From Paramecium octaurelia (lineage: Eukaryota; Ciliophora; Oligohymenophorea; Peniculida; Parameciidae): 64,000 nt of DNA. The DNA lies in NCBI GenBank assembly GCA_905182995.1, contig CAJJDP010000041.1, positions 248,589 through 312,588 on the forward strand. The letters run 5' to 3'. This document shows positions 12,701-24,856 of the stretch, one piece after another. Numbering within the stretch: the stretch's first letter is position 1; each line of letters starts with the position of its first letter. A model generated the notes under the pieces. That model ran no database searches and was not told the DNA's origin. It was given only the letters and a program-made list of their open reading frames with translations. A program made the position numbers and the translations under genes.

Positions 12701-15679
12701 GTATTCAGAGTCAGTAGTAATCAATTTAAATGAAAAGAAATAATACTAAAGTTAAGATAGCGAAATTGCTTAACTAAAAAATCAATTAGCAGATAAAACT
12801 CATTAGTTAAAGATGATTTAAACAAATAGTCAAAATACTATGGAAGAATTATAATAGGTGATTAGTAAATTAGGATTAGAAAATAAAAATATTAATGAAG
12901 TGCACAATTCAATCAAATCTCGACTTGAAGCACAGATTAATAAATTAGTTGAATAGCTAAAAGAGAAAGATGTATAAATAAACAGAATATCAGATGAAAT
13001 AAGAAAGAAAGAATAAATAAATAAGTAGCAAGAAGATGATTTATTTATGAAATCAAATTAAGTAGAACATTTAATACAATAAAATAAATCACTTGCATTA
13101 CAAGTAAATAATTTGAATTTTGAATTGTAAGAATTAAAGATGGCTAGTCTTTCTCAATCATTTTCTAAAACTCATATTGATGCCAGAGAGAGTGAAAACC
13201 AAGAATTATAAAATGAAATATAATCACTCAGAATTCAAATATAGACTCTAGAGCAGACATAGCAATCACAATTATATTAACACTAAAAAATTATTAAATA
13301 ATAAGAAAGTGCTAAATTGATATAATTGGAAGATGAAATAATGTATTATCAGAAAGAAATCTAAGCGATCAAAGGTAAATTACATATAACAATGGAAGAT
13401 TGCGAATTTTATAAGCGTGAGTTTATTTAAAGTTAATAATAACTTGAAAAAATAAAAAAAGAGTAAACTTAGAAACAAGTTGAAAAATAATCAGTATTAG
13501 AGAATGAATTAGTACAACTTAAAGAGATCAAATTAGAATTAACTGAAGAAAATTTAGAGTTATCTGATATCATTTAAAAGTAACAAATATAAATGTAGGA
13601 TTTGTAACTAGATTTGGATGAATAAATTCAAAGTAACAAAGCAGTTACAAAATTGAAAATTTAATTATAATTGGAATGCGAAAAATTATAAAGAGAAAAT
13701 TTGCAATTAAATAATAAAATGCGTGAGGTATCGAATATATAATAGTTTAAAAAAGATAAAGAACTGAATGAATCATTAAAATAAATTTAATAAATGGAGC
13801 AGGAAAGGATAAAATTAAATAGTTAATGCGAACAATAACAGAAATTAATAGATGATTTAAAAAGCAATTTTGAGATGCTATCGAATGAGAAGGATGAATT
13901 CGAGATTAAATTACATTCAAGTGGACAATAGCAACAAGAAATGCAAATATTATTAAAATAAAAAGATCAATAAATAAAGTCACTTGAACAAGAGCGCTAG
14001 TATTTAAGTAAAGAACTTGATAATGAATAATAAAAAGATTAATTTTAGAAAAAGAAGTTTGGAGAATTGACACTTTAAGTTTCTAATAAAGAAAACGAAA
14101 TATAATAATAAATTGTTAAAGTTAAGAGTCTAGAAGATCATATCTTAAAGAGGGATCAACAAATTAATGAATTGAATAATTAAATAGGTTAATTGAATGA
14201 GTAAATTAATAAAGATGAAAATGAAATTATTCCAAATTTGAAGTAAGAATTAAATTAATTAAATCAATAATTTGAAAGTTTATAAGAATAACTTGCATAA
14301 ATGGAATAATAAATTTTAAGCATAAGTAGAGAGAAATCACCTGTTAGGTCAAAAAATAATTCTTTATGCAAGCCTTTTGAATAGGGATTAAATGAAAAGA
14401 TAGTTTAGTAAGAATAGACAATAAATTAAAAATGTCAAGTAATAGAGAAATAGTAAGAATAAATTAAAATATTGACTCAATAAAATGATGGTTTATTACA
14501 ATAAATTAATAAATTATATGAGGATTTAAAAGAACAATAAGACAAATCATTTTCTCTAGATAGAAGTTCAGAAACATATTTAATAAATAAAAGTTTCAAC
14601 TCAAAATACAACCTAGATAGTGAATTAATTTTATAACATTAATATTAATCACATGATATTTATGAAAGCGATAGAAAAAGATAATCGTAATATTAACAAT
14701 TTGAATAAACTTTGTAAGAAAGCGTTTAAGAAAATAAAATTTTAAAATAAGAAATTGAATAATTAAAATAGGTTATATAACAATAGAAATAAGAATATGA
14801 ATAGTAAATATAGATGATACCCATTTCTAATCAACGTTAAAATTCTGAAATTAATCGCTAATTCGAGATAATAGGCTAAGAAGATCAAAAATCACATAGT
14901 TTGCCTTGTTATAATGAAACAATTAGAAATGAATTATAATAATAAATTGACAGACTGGAAGTAGAATTAATGGCAAAATAAGGGTTGGAATAATCAAACT
15001 AAAGATTAAATGATGAAATCAAATTATAAATAACCAAAGTTGTAGATTTTTAATAAAAGGTCGAAGTATTAGAAGAATTAAATTAAGTATTAAATTAAGA
15101 GATTTAACAGAAGGATGAGAAAATAAAGCATTTATAATTATTGATAATTGAAAACTCAGATTCAACAGTAGCATAAAAAGAGGAAGAATATCTTAAATAA
15201 ACATAATAGTTATAAGATGAAATTCTTATGCTAGAAAAATAAAATCAATAATATGAAAATTAATTATCTGAATGTTAAAGTAAGGTTGAAACTCTTGAAA
15301 ATGAGATATTAAGAAAATCCTAATAATTATCAATAAAAGACAGTCAAGTCAATTAGAATAATAGGAAAAACAAAAGGCTAGAGGAATAAATATAAGTGTT
15401 ATAGGATTAATTGAAAGGCTAAGGTGGTTTAGTTACATAGAATAAGGACGATTTAATATAATAATTATAAAATGAGTAGGAATAGAATAGAGCTGAAATA
15501 CTTGAATGTTAAAAAATAAGTACATTTTCCAATTAAATTTAGTTAAATCATTTGAAGAATAGATTGATCGATTAACAAAAAGTAATTCAGCATTAATGTA
15601 AGAGAACTGCAGAGTTAATGAATAATTAAAGGAAAATTTAAATGTAAGTTATCTCAGCAGTGATTCACAAAATCATTGA
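9705..15679 (+). CDS. Giant coiled-coil protein with an A9/AIR9-like N-terminal domain
   Basis: A predicted protein of 1,958 residues (introns 10052-10076, 10250-10271, 10605-10632, 15520-15542). The first 110 or so residues are globular. They contain CSIFDIGYKIEAIVQPF followed by a Gly-rich turn and a beta strand, the pattern of the Ig-like A9 repeats of plant AIR9 proteins (my inference). The next hundred residues look like a second small beta domain. From about residue 230 to the end the protein is almost entirely Glu/Gln/Lys/Leu heptad coiled coil, rich in TAA/TAG glutamines. That architecture suggests a basal-body, cytoskeletal or cortical filament component. The exact partner is unknown. 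No internal TGA occurs in the chosen frame. Confidence 0.85.
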
Positions 15680-15745
15680 AATAAATAACTAAAACTTTAT
15701 ATTTTAAAAATATGTATTAATCTTATCGAAATATAAACAACAAAT

Positions 15746-17453
15746 TCAATCATCTTCCTCCTTTTAAATTTGATTTCTTAGTTTCTTTTACTATGCTGAT
15801 TAAATCCATTCTTTTTTAGGTTTCCTCATGATTTCAACTCTGTGTTGTATCAAATTTTAAGCTCTTTAAGCTAGAATTTCAGTTTAATGGATTTCTTTTT
15901 CAAAAACTTCACCTTTAATAATCTTTTTAATTTTAGGTTCTAATGATTTAAGGTCAGCTTTAATTTCATCTATAGATTCTATATTGAAATTCAATTTAAA
16001 TAACGTTTATTTAGATTCCTTAATCATTTACTTAAATTAAGAGACTTCTTTTTTCAAACAAATTGTCACTGAAACACCCTGATTTCCAATTCTAGCAGTT
16101 CTACCAACCCTATGAATATACCTAGAAGTCTCATAAGGAATTTCAAAGTTGATGACAGCTTTCACATTAGCTATATCTAATCCTCTTGCAGCAAGATCAG
16201 TAGCTAACAAGTACTAGAACTTTCCTTCCTTGAATATAATAAAAAAAGTAGGATACTTTAAAATCTTCATAAGCTTGAATTCTTTATTGTTAAGTTAAAT
16301 TTCCATGCAACTCACAACTGCTTAAATTTTTGATACCTAAAAGGATTTACAATCTATGACAATCATGTTTAGTTCTAACAAAAATAATAGTTTTTTCAGT
16401 AAATTTTTATTATAATAAAGCAAGAAGACTAATTTATAATATATTAATTTACGTAGCTTCTCTGTCCTTTTCGTCATCAGAATCTATCCTAAGTATGTAT
16501 TACTTCAGACCATAAGCTAAACCATCAACATAATCAACACTAACTTTAACTGGTTTATGGAGAGCCAATAATGAAAGTTGTTTTACTGTAGCTTTGAGTG
16601 TTGCACTTACTAATACTGTTTATCTATCTCTAGGTGTTTATTATAGGATTTCTTTAATTTCTGCCTCAAATCCCATTTCCATCAATCTATCAGCCTCATC
16701 TAATACAAGTACTTCGATACTATATAATATAGTGAATAAGAATTACCTAGATAAATCAATACTAAATGAATTTTTCATTATATCAACTATTCTCCCTGGA
16801 GTAGCAATAATGATATCAGGATATCTTCTTAATTCTGCTTCTTGTTATTGGATGGGAACAGCTCCAATTACAAGGGCAGCAGTACAATGTGAAAATTGAT
16901 TTAATTTCTAAAACATTTCAAAACATTATAATGCTAATTCTCTTGTAGGCATCACAATCAAGGCTTTTGAGTATTTTTAGCTTTTGGTGTTTCCGAATCT
17001 TTGCATTAAGGGTAATAAAAATGCTGCAGTTTTTCCTGAGCCTGTACATGAACTTGCTAGAACATCTTTTCCTGCGAGCACCAATGGAATGATTTAGGCT
17101 TAGATTTTAGTAGGATACTTGTAACCCTATTCATGACAAGCTTTAACTAAGGATTTGTTTAGTTTCAACTATTGGAAGTCAGTGTTAGTAGCAAATATTT
17201 TGGGATCATATTAGGGTTTAACATTTTCTTAGACTTCTTCATTTTTAACCTTTTAAACTAATTGTTTAGATTTCTTCTATGTTTTTTCATTTAATTTTTA
17301 TGATTTGACCAATTTAGTAATTTGATTCTATGTTGATTATTGAATTCTTTTTTTAAGCTTTTCAGCTGGATTCAAGAGATCAGCATAGAAATCAAAATCT
17401 TTTTGTCCTTAGATAAGATCCTCAGAATCTGATTGTATTTCTGAACTGCTCAT
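15746..17453 (-). CDS. DRS1: DEAD-box RNA helicase of the DDX27/Drs1 type (ribosome biogenesis)
   Basis: A 542-residue protein with introns at 16229-16256, 16429-16452 and 16720-16746. A charged N-terminus of about 85 residues precedes the Q motif region. The helicase motifs are complete: SCTGSGKT (about 135-142), PTRELA, TPGR, DEAD, SAT, then [13 protein letters not shown] in the second RecA domain. The C-terminal tail is basic and helical ([20 protein letters not shown]), as in Drs1/DDX27. These enzymes remodel pre-60S particles in the nucleolus. The match to DDX27 rather than another DEAD-box member rests on the tail and on the 5' acidic-basic region, and is less certain than the helicase call. 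It is transcribed divergently from the kinesin, with 73 bp between start codons. Confidence 0.92.
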
Positions 17454-17526
17454 TTTTATATTTTTTAATTAATGGTAAAGTAAATTATTGTGAAATATAT
17501 GTGTGTTTATATAATTTAAATTTAAA

Positions 17527-19789
17527 ATGAGCAACATCAAAGGTGTAGAATAATAAACCAAGTCTAAATATAATGAACCACATGTTGAAAATGTATTAGT
17601 TGGTTTGAGATTAAGACCCACAGATTCCAATGATAAAATATGTAATATTGTCAACGAGAAATCAGTCATTGTTAAAAAATCTAATGAGCGCTTTTCATTT
17701 GATAATGTAATCTATTCAACTGAGAATAGGTATTCGATGAAGCTGCATCCTCAAAAGATATCTTCACCAAAATGGTCTAACCGATTGTACAGAAATGTCT
17801 TTTAGGATATAATGGCTCCATTTGTGCATATGGGTAAACAAGTTCTGGAAAAACATACACTATGAAGGGGAGCAATAAGGAACCAGGACTGATTTAGTTA
17901 TCAATTGATTATCTGCTTCAATCCATTAATAAAGTTTAAATTCTATGTGATCATAGATTACAGATACCTTTAGCAACTTAAAGATTTCATATATAGAGAT
18001 TTACAATGAAAATATTTATGATCTCTTGATTAGGGATCTTTAAGAAATGAAACCTAACACATCTAATGAATATAAATGGGAAACCATCAATTCATTAATT
18101 TAATTCGAAGAAATTTTGTATTTAATTTAGCTCATTTATTTTTAGTAAATTGGGTGAAGAATAACGACATTTTGGAGAAACTAAAATGAATGACAATTCT
18201 TCAAGATCTCATGTCATCTTGTAGATTGCCATAGAAACAAGATAGAAGTGTCCTCCATTTATCATTCGCAACTCTTATCTCCACTTAGTTGATCTGGCTG
18301 GTTCTGAAGGATTATCAAAGACTTAAGCTGAAGGATTGAGAAGAAAAGAAGGATTTCTAATTAATAAAAGTTTATTGGCACTTCAAAATGTTGTATCGAA
18401 ACTCAAGGAAAATAAAAAAGATTAATTTGTCAACTTTAGAGACTCCAAATTAACTAAAATACTCAAACCTAGTTTGAATGGTAATTCATTGACTGTTATG
18501 CTATTAACTATCAGTCAAAATAATGAAAATTATTTAGAATCTGTCAACACAATGAGATTTGGTATGTCTGCTGGTGCATTGAAAAATACTGTAAATCCCA
18601 ATGAAATTTAAGAATCTAATTCATTCTAGAATGAAGCCTATAATGAGATGATTGAATAAGTGGAAAATTATCAGACATAGTTACAAGAAATATAATAATA
18701 ACTAGATTTTTATAAAAATCAAAGTGTGGATGAGTAAAACACTATCAGATAAATAAAAGAATTGGTAATGGAAAAAAATATTCTGATTGAAGATTAATTG
18801 AAAACAATTACAGAATAAAATATTGAAAAGTAGCGTCTATAGGATTAAATTTATTAGCTATAAAGATGCAATTAAGAATTAATTTCTACCTCAAATGAAA
18901 ATTCAAATTACCTTAATTATTTTCGAAACATAGTTGAAACTAAAGGAGTCTTGAATCCTAAACTTATGGTTGAATGTATAACCTAAACTGATAATTGTGA
19001 AGCAGAATAATAAATTAAAGTATTGGAATAGGAAAATGTTTCACTCAAATAATAAATTAGCGAGATGAAGAATAAATTCTCATATGAGATTTAGGATGTT
19101 AAAGATATGGTTTCAGGAATTAAAAAAAATAAAGAGTTTACACCTGCAAAGAAATTAAAATTTTAATCCAATAAAGATCTAAATGGATAAAATGAAAACT
19201 AAAAAGAAGCCAAGACATGGTTATAAAAAAGTCTTTAAAAAACTAATTAATATTTAGAATCACTAAATCTCTTAAGTATTTATTATTGATAAGAAAATAG
19301 CTACTCTTTAAACTTAGTTAATCGAATAAACTAAATAGAATATGATTCTCCGTAATTTTCTGGACAAGAAAGAATTAGAATATACTGAATTGGAGAGAGC
19401 CAATTTTGTACTTCACAAATCGATATTTGATTTATAAGAAAAGTTAAGTGAAATTCAAAATGATGATAAAAAAGAGAAGTAAAATTTGAATTAATATATC
19501 TAGTGCATGGAGGATGAATTCTGAAAAATCAAATAAACAAGAATCTCTAATCAAGAAGAGAGAAAGACAAAGATTATATTAGAGTCCCACTAAAGATGAA
19601 CTTAAAAGAAACTTATTTAGATAGGAATAGAGGAATTAGATATATGAAAAAGAGTTAAATAAATACATGAAGAATTTGGATTAAAGTACATTTAGTATTA
19701 ATTTAATAGTATCGAAATAAAAATAAGAACTTTAATAGTTTTCACATCATTTATATATGGCTTGCATAGAGAACAATATTTAAATATGA
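17527..19789 (+). CDS. Kinesin motor protein, possibly kinesin-7/CENP-E-like
   Basis: About 712 residues, N-terminal motor, with five introns (17707-17729, 17934-17956, 18118-18145, 19276-19300, 19479-19503). Motor motifs are intact: P-loop GQTSSGKTYTM, the stretch YIEIYNENIYDLL, switch I NDNSSRSH, switch II LVDLAGSE, and FRDSKLTKILKPSLNGN. The motor covers roughly residues 15-340 and is followed by coiled coil, so it should be a plus-end-directed dimeric motor. The closest family by eye is kinesin-7, but this needs a tree. The loop before switch I is short compared with conventional kinesins. The 3' end overlaps by 48 nt a weak minus-strand ORF that ends at 19742. Confidence 0.92.
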
Positions 19790-20092
19790 AATATTTTGAT
19801 TTTATTTGATTTATAATTTTAATTCTTTTGTTTAATGTTAGTAATTTTACTTTTTAATTTTTGCTAGATTTTGTTTATTTAGCGGCATTGAGATATCTAA
19901 TGACATTATTTTAAAAGCCATAGACATTTCATAACTCTCCAAGACTTTAGTAGGATTTGATCTGGGGAGTAAATGATATAAAGTACTTTTAGACCATTTC
20001 TCTTCATGAGTAGTTCTCTAATGTTGAGATGTAGCCATATCTGACTTATGCATCTCCAAAAAACAATGAGTGACAAATTACTGTTAATTCAT
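19742..20092 (-). CDS. Possible small unknown protein (116 residues)
   Basis: An uninterrupted frame from ATG (20090-20092) to TGA (19742-19744). It begins MNQQQFVTHCFLEMHKSD and continues with a basic Ser/Thr-rich part containing LLPRSNPTKVLESYEMSMAF. Codon choice and the mixed composition look like real protein up to about residue 80. The last 30 residues are Lys/Gln/Asn-rich and may be read-through into non-coding DNA, because this part overlaps the kinesin 3' end. I do not recognise a family. It may instead be the last exon of the gene just upstream (20200-20912), but I found no GT-AG intron that joins the two. Confidence 0.4.
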
Positions 20093-20199
20093 AATGGGTC
20101 TAATTCAATCTATTAATAAATGATTATTCATATTTTTATTTTGAATTGAACTGATCGAGAGTTACCATGAAGCAGCAATCAGCCCTGCATTACAAAAGT

Positions 20200-20912
20200 T
20201 CATTTCAAATCCTTTTTAATAAATTGAATGTTGACTCGAAGGTTTTGAAACCTCTAATTTCCAGGATATATAGTATTTGAACTAATTATTATTAATTTCT
20301 GATGATATATTCCCAATTTTAAATGAAATTCACAAATAATTTGATTCACTTCAGATGTATCTGGAATAAAGCATGGTCTTCATAATATATTTCAAATACC
20401 TTATTGTGTGCACATGTTTATGATCAGCTCTCTGGATTTCTAGATCTTCAGTCATTTGAAAACCAGAATGTTATAATAGTCTAACATAATCTGATATAAC
20501 TTCCTTTGTAAATGCTCTAAATTCTTTTAATTAACACTCTTCCAAGGTATTAAATGATATTAAATTAACATTGAGCATTTTCACTTTGATATAATAGTAT
20601 TTACATTTAAAATATGCTTATAAATTTTGATAGAGTTTAACTGTATATTCAGAAGTAGCTTTAATAATAATAAGAAACTAGAAAAGTAAAGAGCATAAAT
20701 TACTTATACTTTTGGTTCTAATAGCTTATAAGATGAAGTAGTTCTTGGTTAAGATTTTGATGTTTTCCAGGATAGATATTATGATGACTCAAAAGTCAAA
20801 GTATAAATAGTAGATACAGTTTCACAATTATAGATATCAACTAAATTTATGAAAATTTATTAATATCATTATATAAAATTATGTAATTGATTGTGTTAGA
20901 CATGAGAAAAAG
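20200..20912 (-). CDS. Minus-strand coding sequence of unresolved structure (gene or gene relic)
   Basis: Several frame-consistent stretches look coding on the minus strand. Examples are SSQYLSWKTSKSQPRTTSSY near 20780-20720, EECQLKEFRAFTKEVISDYV near 20540-20480, and TIRPCFIPDTSEVNQIICEF near 20400-20320. A 32-nt candidate intron (GTATAAG...CTAG, near 20670-20701) and a 22-nt one (near 20340) join some of them. No ATG can be reached in the first exon, and the frame changes again near 20200. I do not recognise the product. Either the gene has unusual splicing or it is a decaying copy. Boundaries are approximate. Confidence 0.35.
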
Positions 20913-20973
20913 TTTTGGTCAATTTAGTTGATTATATACATATATACATATATATAATTATTAAATATTTATA

Positions 20974-23900
20974 ATGCTTGAAAGCAAATCAGATTAAATT
21001 GTTGAAAGTTGTCTGAAACATCCCACACCTGATGGTCTAGATTAATTTAAGTTTAAAATAGAAGAATGGTTATATAAATAGAAACAAAATAAGGCATTAT
21101 TCATTTGTGAGGAAGAGGGAAATGACATTTAATGCTTGATTTCATATTGGATGAAAGGTCTCAATGTATAATATTTGAAATAATACTTCCAATTAGAAAG
21201 ATATAGTCATTCCGTATTTTGTAGAGCATGAGAATTAGAATTACTAATATGCCATTTTTTATGTTTTATCAAGATTGAAAGTAATAATAAAAATCATATT
21301 GAAGACAATTTTTAACATCTCTTAAAAAGTGGAAATCGAAGGAGAAAAATTGAAATAGTTTTTTCAATACTGGCTTGAATTTTACAGCAGAGAAATATAA
21401 AATCAAGTATTTAGTGATTCAAAATGCGTTTATAAAAGAGTATAAAATATCCCTATATTATATTAGCTGATTCTGATATTCTAAGGAATTGATAGATTTC
21501 GCGATTAGAATGGTGAAGTACGAGCATCCTACTGGTTACCTAGAGTTTTGCCTGAAAATGTTAAAGTAATTAATAATTCAAATTTTCAAGTTAATAGTAA
21601 CTGGGAAGACTGAGTCTAAAGCATATGAATAATACTGTAATTAAGGCGGAACCATCATTTAAATGTAAATATCTTTCACTCACATTATATAGAGACCAAA
21701 ACAAAGATGAATTTCTTGAAAGACTTTATAGCAAGGATCGTCTCTATGTATATTATGAATATATATCAAATAGAAATTGTATACAAAAATACCTTAGCAT
21801 TTGGCTGACCAGGCATATTTTTGCAAGTCCTTTGAACTCACTCTAACTAATAATAATGAAGATTTCCAAGATGTTATTAAAGAATCTATATCTTAAATGG
21901 AAAGTAAGATTGATATTTTTGATTATTAGATATCAAAAGTGAAGGTGATTTCTTTTGTATCTTGATAAAATCATTTTTAAAATACTTTTCAGAAACACAT
22001 TATATTTCTATTTTAACAGTACTTACTTTTGTTTTTAAGGGAGTTTCCTTGGATGAGATTGTTTAAATATGTAATTGTGAGAAAGAACATATTACATTTG
22101 TTTATGAGTTCTTTAGTATATTTCTAATGGAAAAACAATAGATTTATTGTATTTTCAGTATCTCATTTAAGAATGCATTAATTCAATGCTTACCTTCCAA
22201 TAAACAATTATATCACCAATTCATTACAACTATGGAACACTCATAAAACTCAATTAGAAAATTAGAGGAACTAATCTATCAATATACTAGAACAAAGAGA
22301 TATTTCAAACTTAAAGAAGTTCTGATTAATGTTGAAAACTTCTTAATGTTGTGTAGTCCAAACCACAAATTTGAATTATGCCATTTATGGGAAACCCTAG
22401 AATAAAATGGATATGATCTAGTGATGGAATATAATAAAGCAATAGAAAATTTCTAAGCACTTTATAAACCAACAAATGAAGGTCTATTCTACATAATGTT
22501 ATAAATTTGTAGATTCTTAAGAGAATTTAGTAATTTTGAGAAGTATTTCCTATAATATCATATTTAGTGATCACACTCCCCCTTACAAACATCCAGAGTT
22601 AAGAGGTCAATCTATTGAGTTTGATGAGATTGGTTTGTATAATGAGTTGAAATAGTTGAAGATGATTGCAAAAAAGAAGACTAAATAGATGAATGAAGAT
22701 TATTTCCCTTAATAACAAGGTAACATCGAAACTTTGAATATGGATATCAAAGCCAATAGAGATTTCTTTATGAATTATTACATCAGCCAATTCGATTAAA
22801 ATCTAGTATAGGAATATATTAATACAAAATAAGAGTACATCTTAGATAAAATCATAACAAATACAAGGAATCAATAAAACTACTATTATAAGAGGTGGAT
22901 ATGGGTTCAATTTCCTTGGTTGGCATTGACTCAAAAGAATAACTATTCAAAATTAATGGACTATTATAATACGAATAATATACCCATGTCAGAGGAATTA
23001 CAAATTAGTTAGAAAGCTATAAAGTTGGCTCTCATTGCCAAGTAAACTAAATAGATGAAGGATCACAATTGTAATTTCAATTGTTATTTATTTAGCAACC
23101 AAATTACCTTCTATTAATTCTAGTATTCGATTGAGATAGTTTAGTCCTTTGGATACGACCAGGAACACAAATATTTTAAAAACAAGAGCAGATTCTGAAC
23201 ATAATAAAACAGAAAGGAGTCTCAGCAAGAAGATTTCATTGCCAAGTTTACAGAAAATTCAATTCCAAAAGAAATTAGATTAAATTATTTATTAGAAGTA
23301 ATTGTTTGATTGGTAACTTTAGTTAGGTGTTAAAAAATAGATTGAAAGATTATACCACCATCAAATAGAATATGTATCCTGATGAATTGAATGGGGAAAC
23401 TCAGAAAACTTTGGAGATCAACAAATTCTTATCAGAAGAATAAAAGAAGCAATAAGAGAATCTATCGGTGGTGTAATTGGAAATGAAAAGAATGAATATC
23501 GTTTGGAAACTGTGTTAATAGAATTAGGATTATAATGAAGATAGGGCCTAATAATTAGTTAAGCATTCAAAAAATTTGGATAAATTGATTGCTGAATAAA
23601 TAGCTATAATAAGGGAATTGGGTGAGAAAGTTTAATCAATTAAATAAAAATCCAAAATAGAAACAAAAAAAGTTTAATAAGAAAAAAAATAGCTTTAACA
23701 ATAATTAGAAGCATCGAGGAGATTAACCTATTTCTAAAATATACCCCCATCTCCAGGTATAATTTCAAATATAGAAAATTCTTATTTTTTAGATACAAAT
23801 AAGAAACATTTAAATTTGTAGTAAATTAATGCCGTTCATTCTAATACTGAAGTCAGCAACAGTGGAAACGAAATCAAGATTAAGTTTGTTCGCTTGAAAT

Positions 23901-24398
23901 CTGAAAAAGTCGAAGACAACATTTTAAAATAATTGAATTGTGATGCACACACCTAAGATCTGCTAAACCAATTAACAGATTTGGGTATTGACAATCCTTA
24001 TCACAATCCAAAGTGGATTGAATTCTGTGATAAAGTCCTGAAGAATTAAGAGTTACAATTAGAAATCCAAAATAGATAAACCAAATTACTAGAATTAAAA
24101 AATCACAAGGCAGAATTACAGATTTATAAAAAGGTAATCATTTAATAAACAAAAGATTTTATCAAGATAAGTTGTCTCCAAAAATTCTATATAATTTAAT
24201 CAACATTACTCTAGTTTCTAAAGAGATGATGTGATTAGATCCAATGACTTTAAAATGCTTCAGTTAAAAGAATTGAAATAACACTAAGCAGTCATTAAAT
24301 TCTATAATAATAATTTATATAACCTATTGAGTACAACCCAAAAATTAACTAGCAATAATATACATCATATGGGTAATGTCTTATCCAAAATGACATGA
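20974..24398 (+). CDS. NPHP3-like STAND-family protein with degenerate P-loop and coiled-coil tail
   Basis: A frame-consistent model of 1,066 residues with nine introns (21214-21238, 21597-21621, 21665-21692, 21748-21773, 21904-21929, 22543-22567, 23071-23095, 23327-23348, 24134-24155). The first 500 residues follow the NACHT/STAND plan of nephrocystin-3: a hydrophobic strand where the Walker A should be (ALFICEEEGNDIQ, lacking GxxxxGK), then IFQGIDRFRDQ and YWLPRVLPENVKVI, then the helical segment ILTVLTFVFKGVSLDEIVQI. The middle has ENFLMLCSPNHKFELCHLWE, and the last 400 residues are mostly coiled coil. NPHP3 acts at the ciliary inversin compartment. The tail could in principle be a separate gene, but the 25-nt intron at 22543 joins the two parts in frame. 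Confidence 0.7.
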
Positions 24399-24504
24399 TC
24401 TAAATATATATCAATACTTTAATTATCATAACCAACTATCAAAAAGAATATTATTTTTTAACAAAACTAAACTACTAAATTAAATTAAATTATACTAAAA
24501 TCTC

Positions 24505-24792
24505 TCATTTAGATTGTTGGTGTTGATTATCATCCAATATTCTTTACTTTTTGTTATCTTATAATTTTTGCTCCTCTTCTTATAACATTATTTTAATCAT
24601 ATCACTTTTAATTTAATTGTCACTTTAAGTAAATGCCACATATTCGTTAGTAAATTATTTAATATATATAATTTTTGACATTCTTTAAACATATCTGATA
24701 GTGAAATAGCCTTTTGTCATTTTTAAGAAATCTAATTTGAATTCAATCATTAGATTTTACAAATTAATTTTGTATATTCGAATGAATGACAT
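24505..24792 (-). CDS. Small hypothetical protein (95 residues)
   Basis: An uninterrupted frame from ATG at 24790-24792 to TGA at 24505-24507. The N-terminal half is basic and hydrophobic (MSFIRIYKINLQNLMIEFKL at the start). The C-terminal third is a charged helix (IMLQEEEQKLQDNKKQRI) ending in a Gln/His tail. The glutamines are encoded by TAA/TAG as in the neighbours. I do not recognise it. It sits between the 3' ends of the NPHP3-like gene and of the importin gene, and could be an extra 3' exon of the latter, although I found no intron that links them. Confidence 0.4.
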
Positions 24793-24856
24793 AATATTGG
24801 AAATATAAAATACTGACACAGAGTCACATGATAATCATTTGACTGGCAATGCTTAC

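Noticed and set aside
20935-20960. TATATACATATA run as a possible regulatory repeat or telomere-like element
   Set aside because: Plain AT-rich dinucleotide sequence, common in Paramecium spacers and unlike its C4A2/C3A3 telomere repeats.
22085-22110. GTACTTACTTTTGTTTTTAAG (near 22020-22040) as an intron in the NPHP3-like gene
   Set aside because: The stretch is in frame as VLTFVFK and fits the helix seen in STAND proteins, so splicing is not needed.
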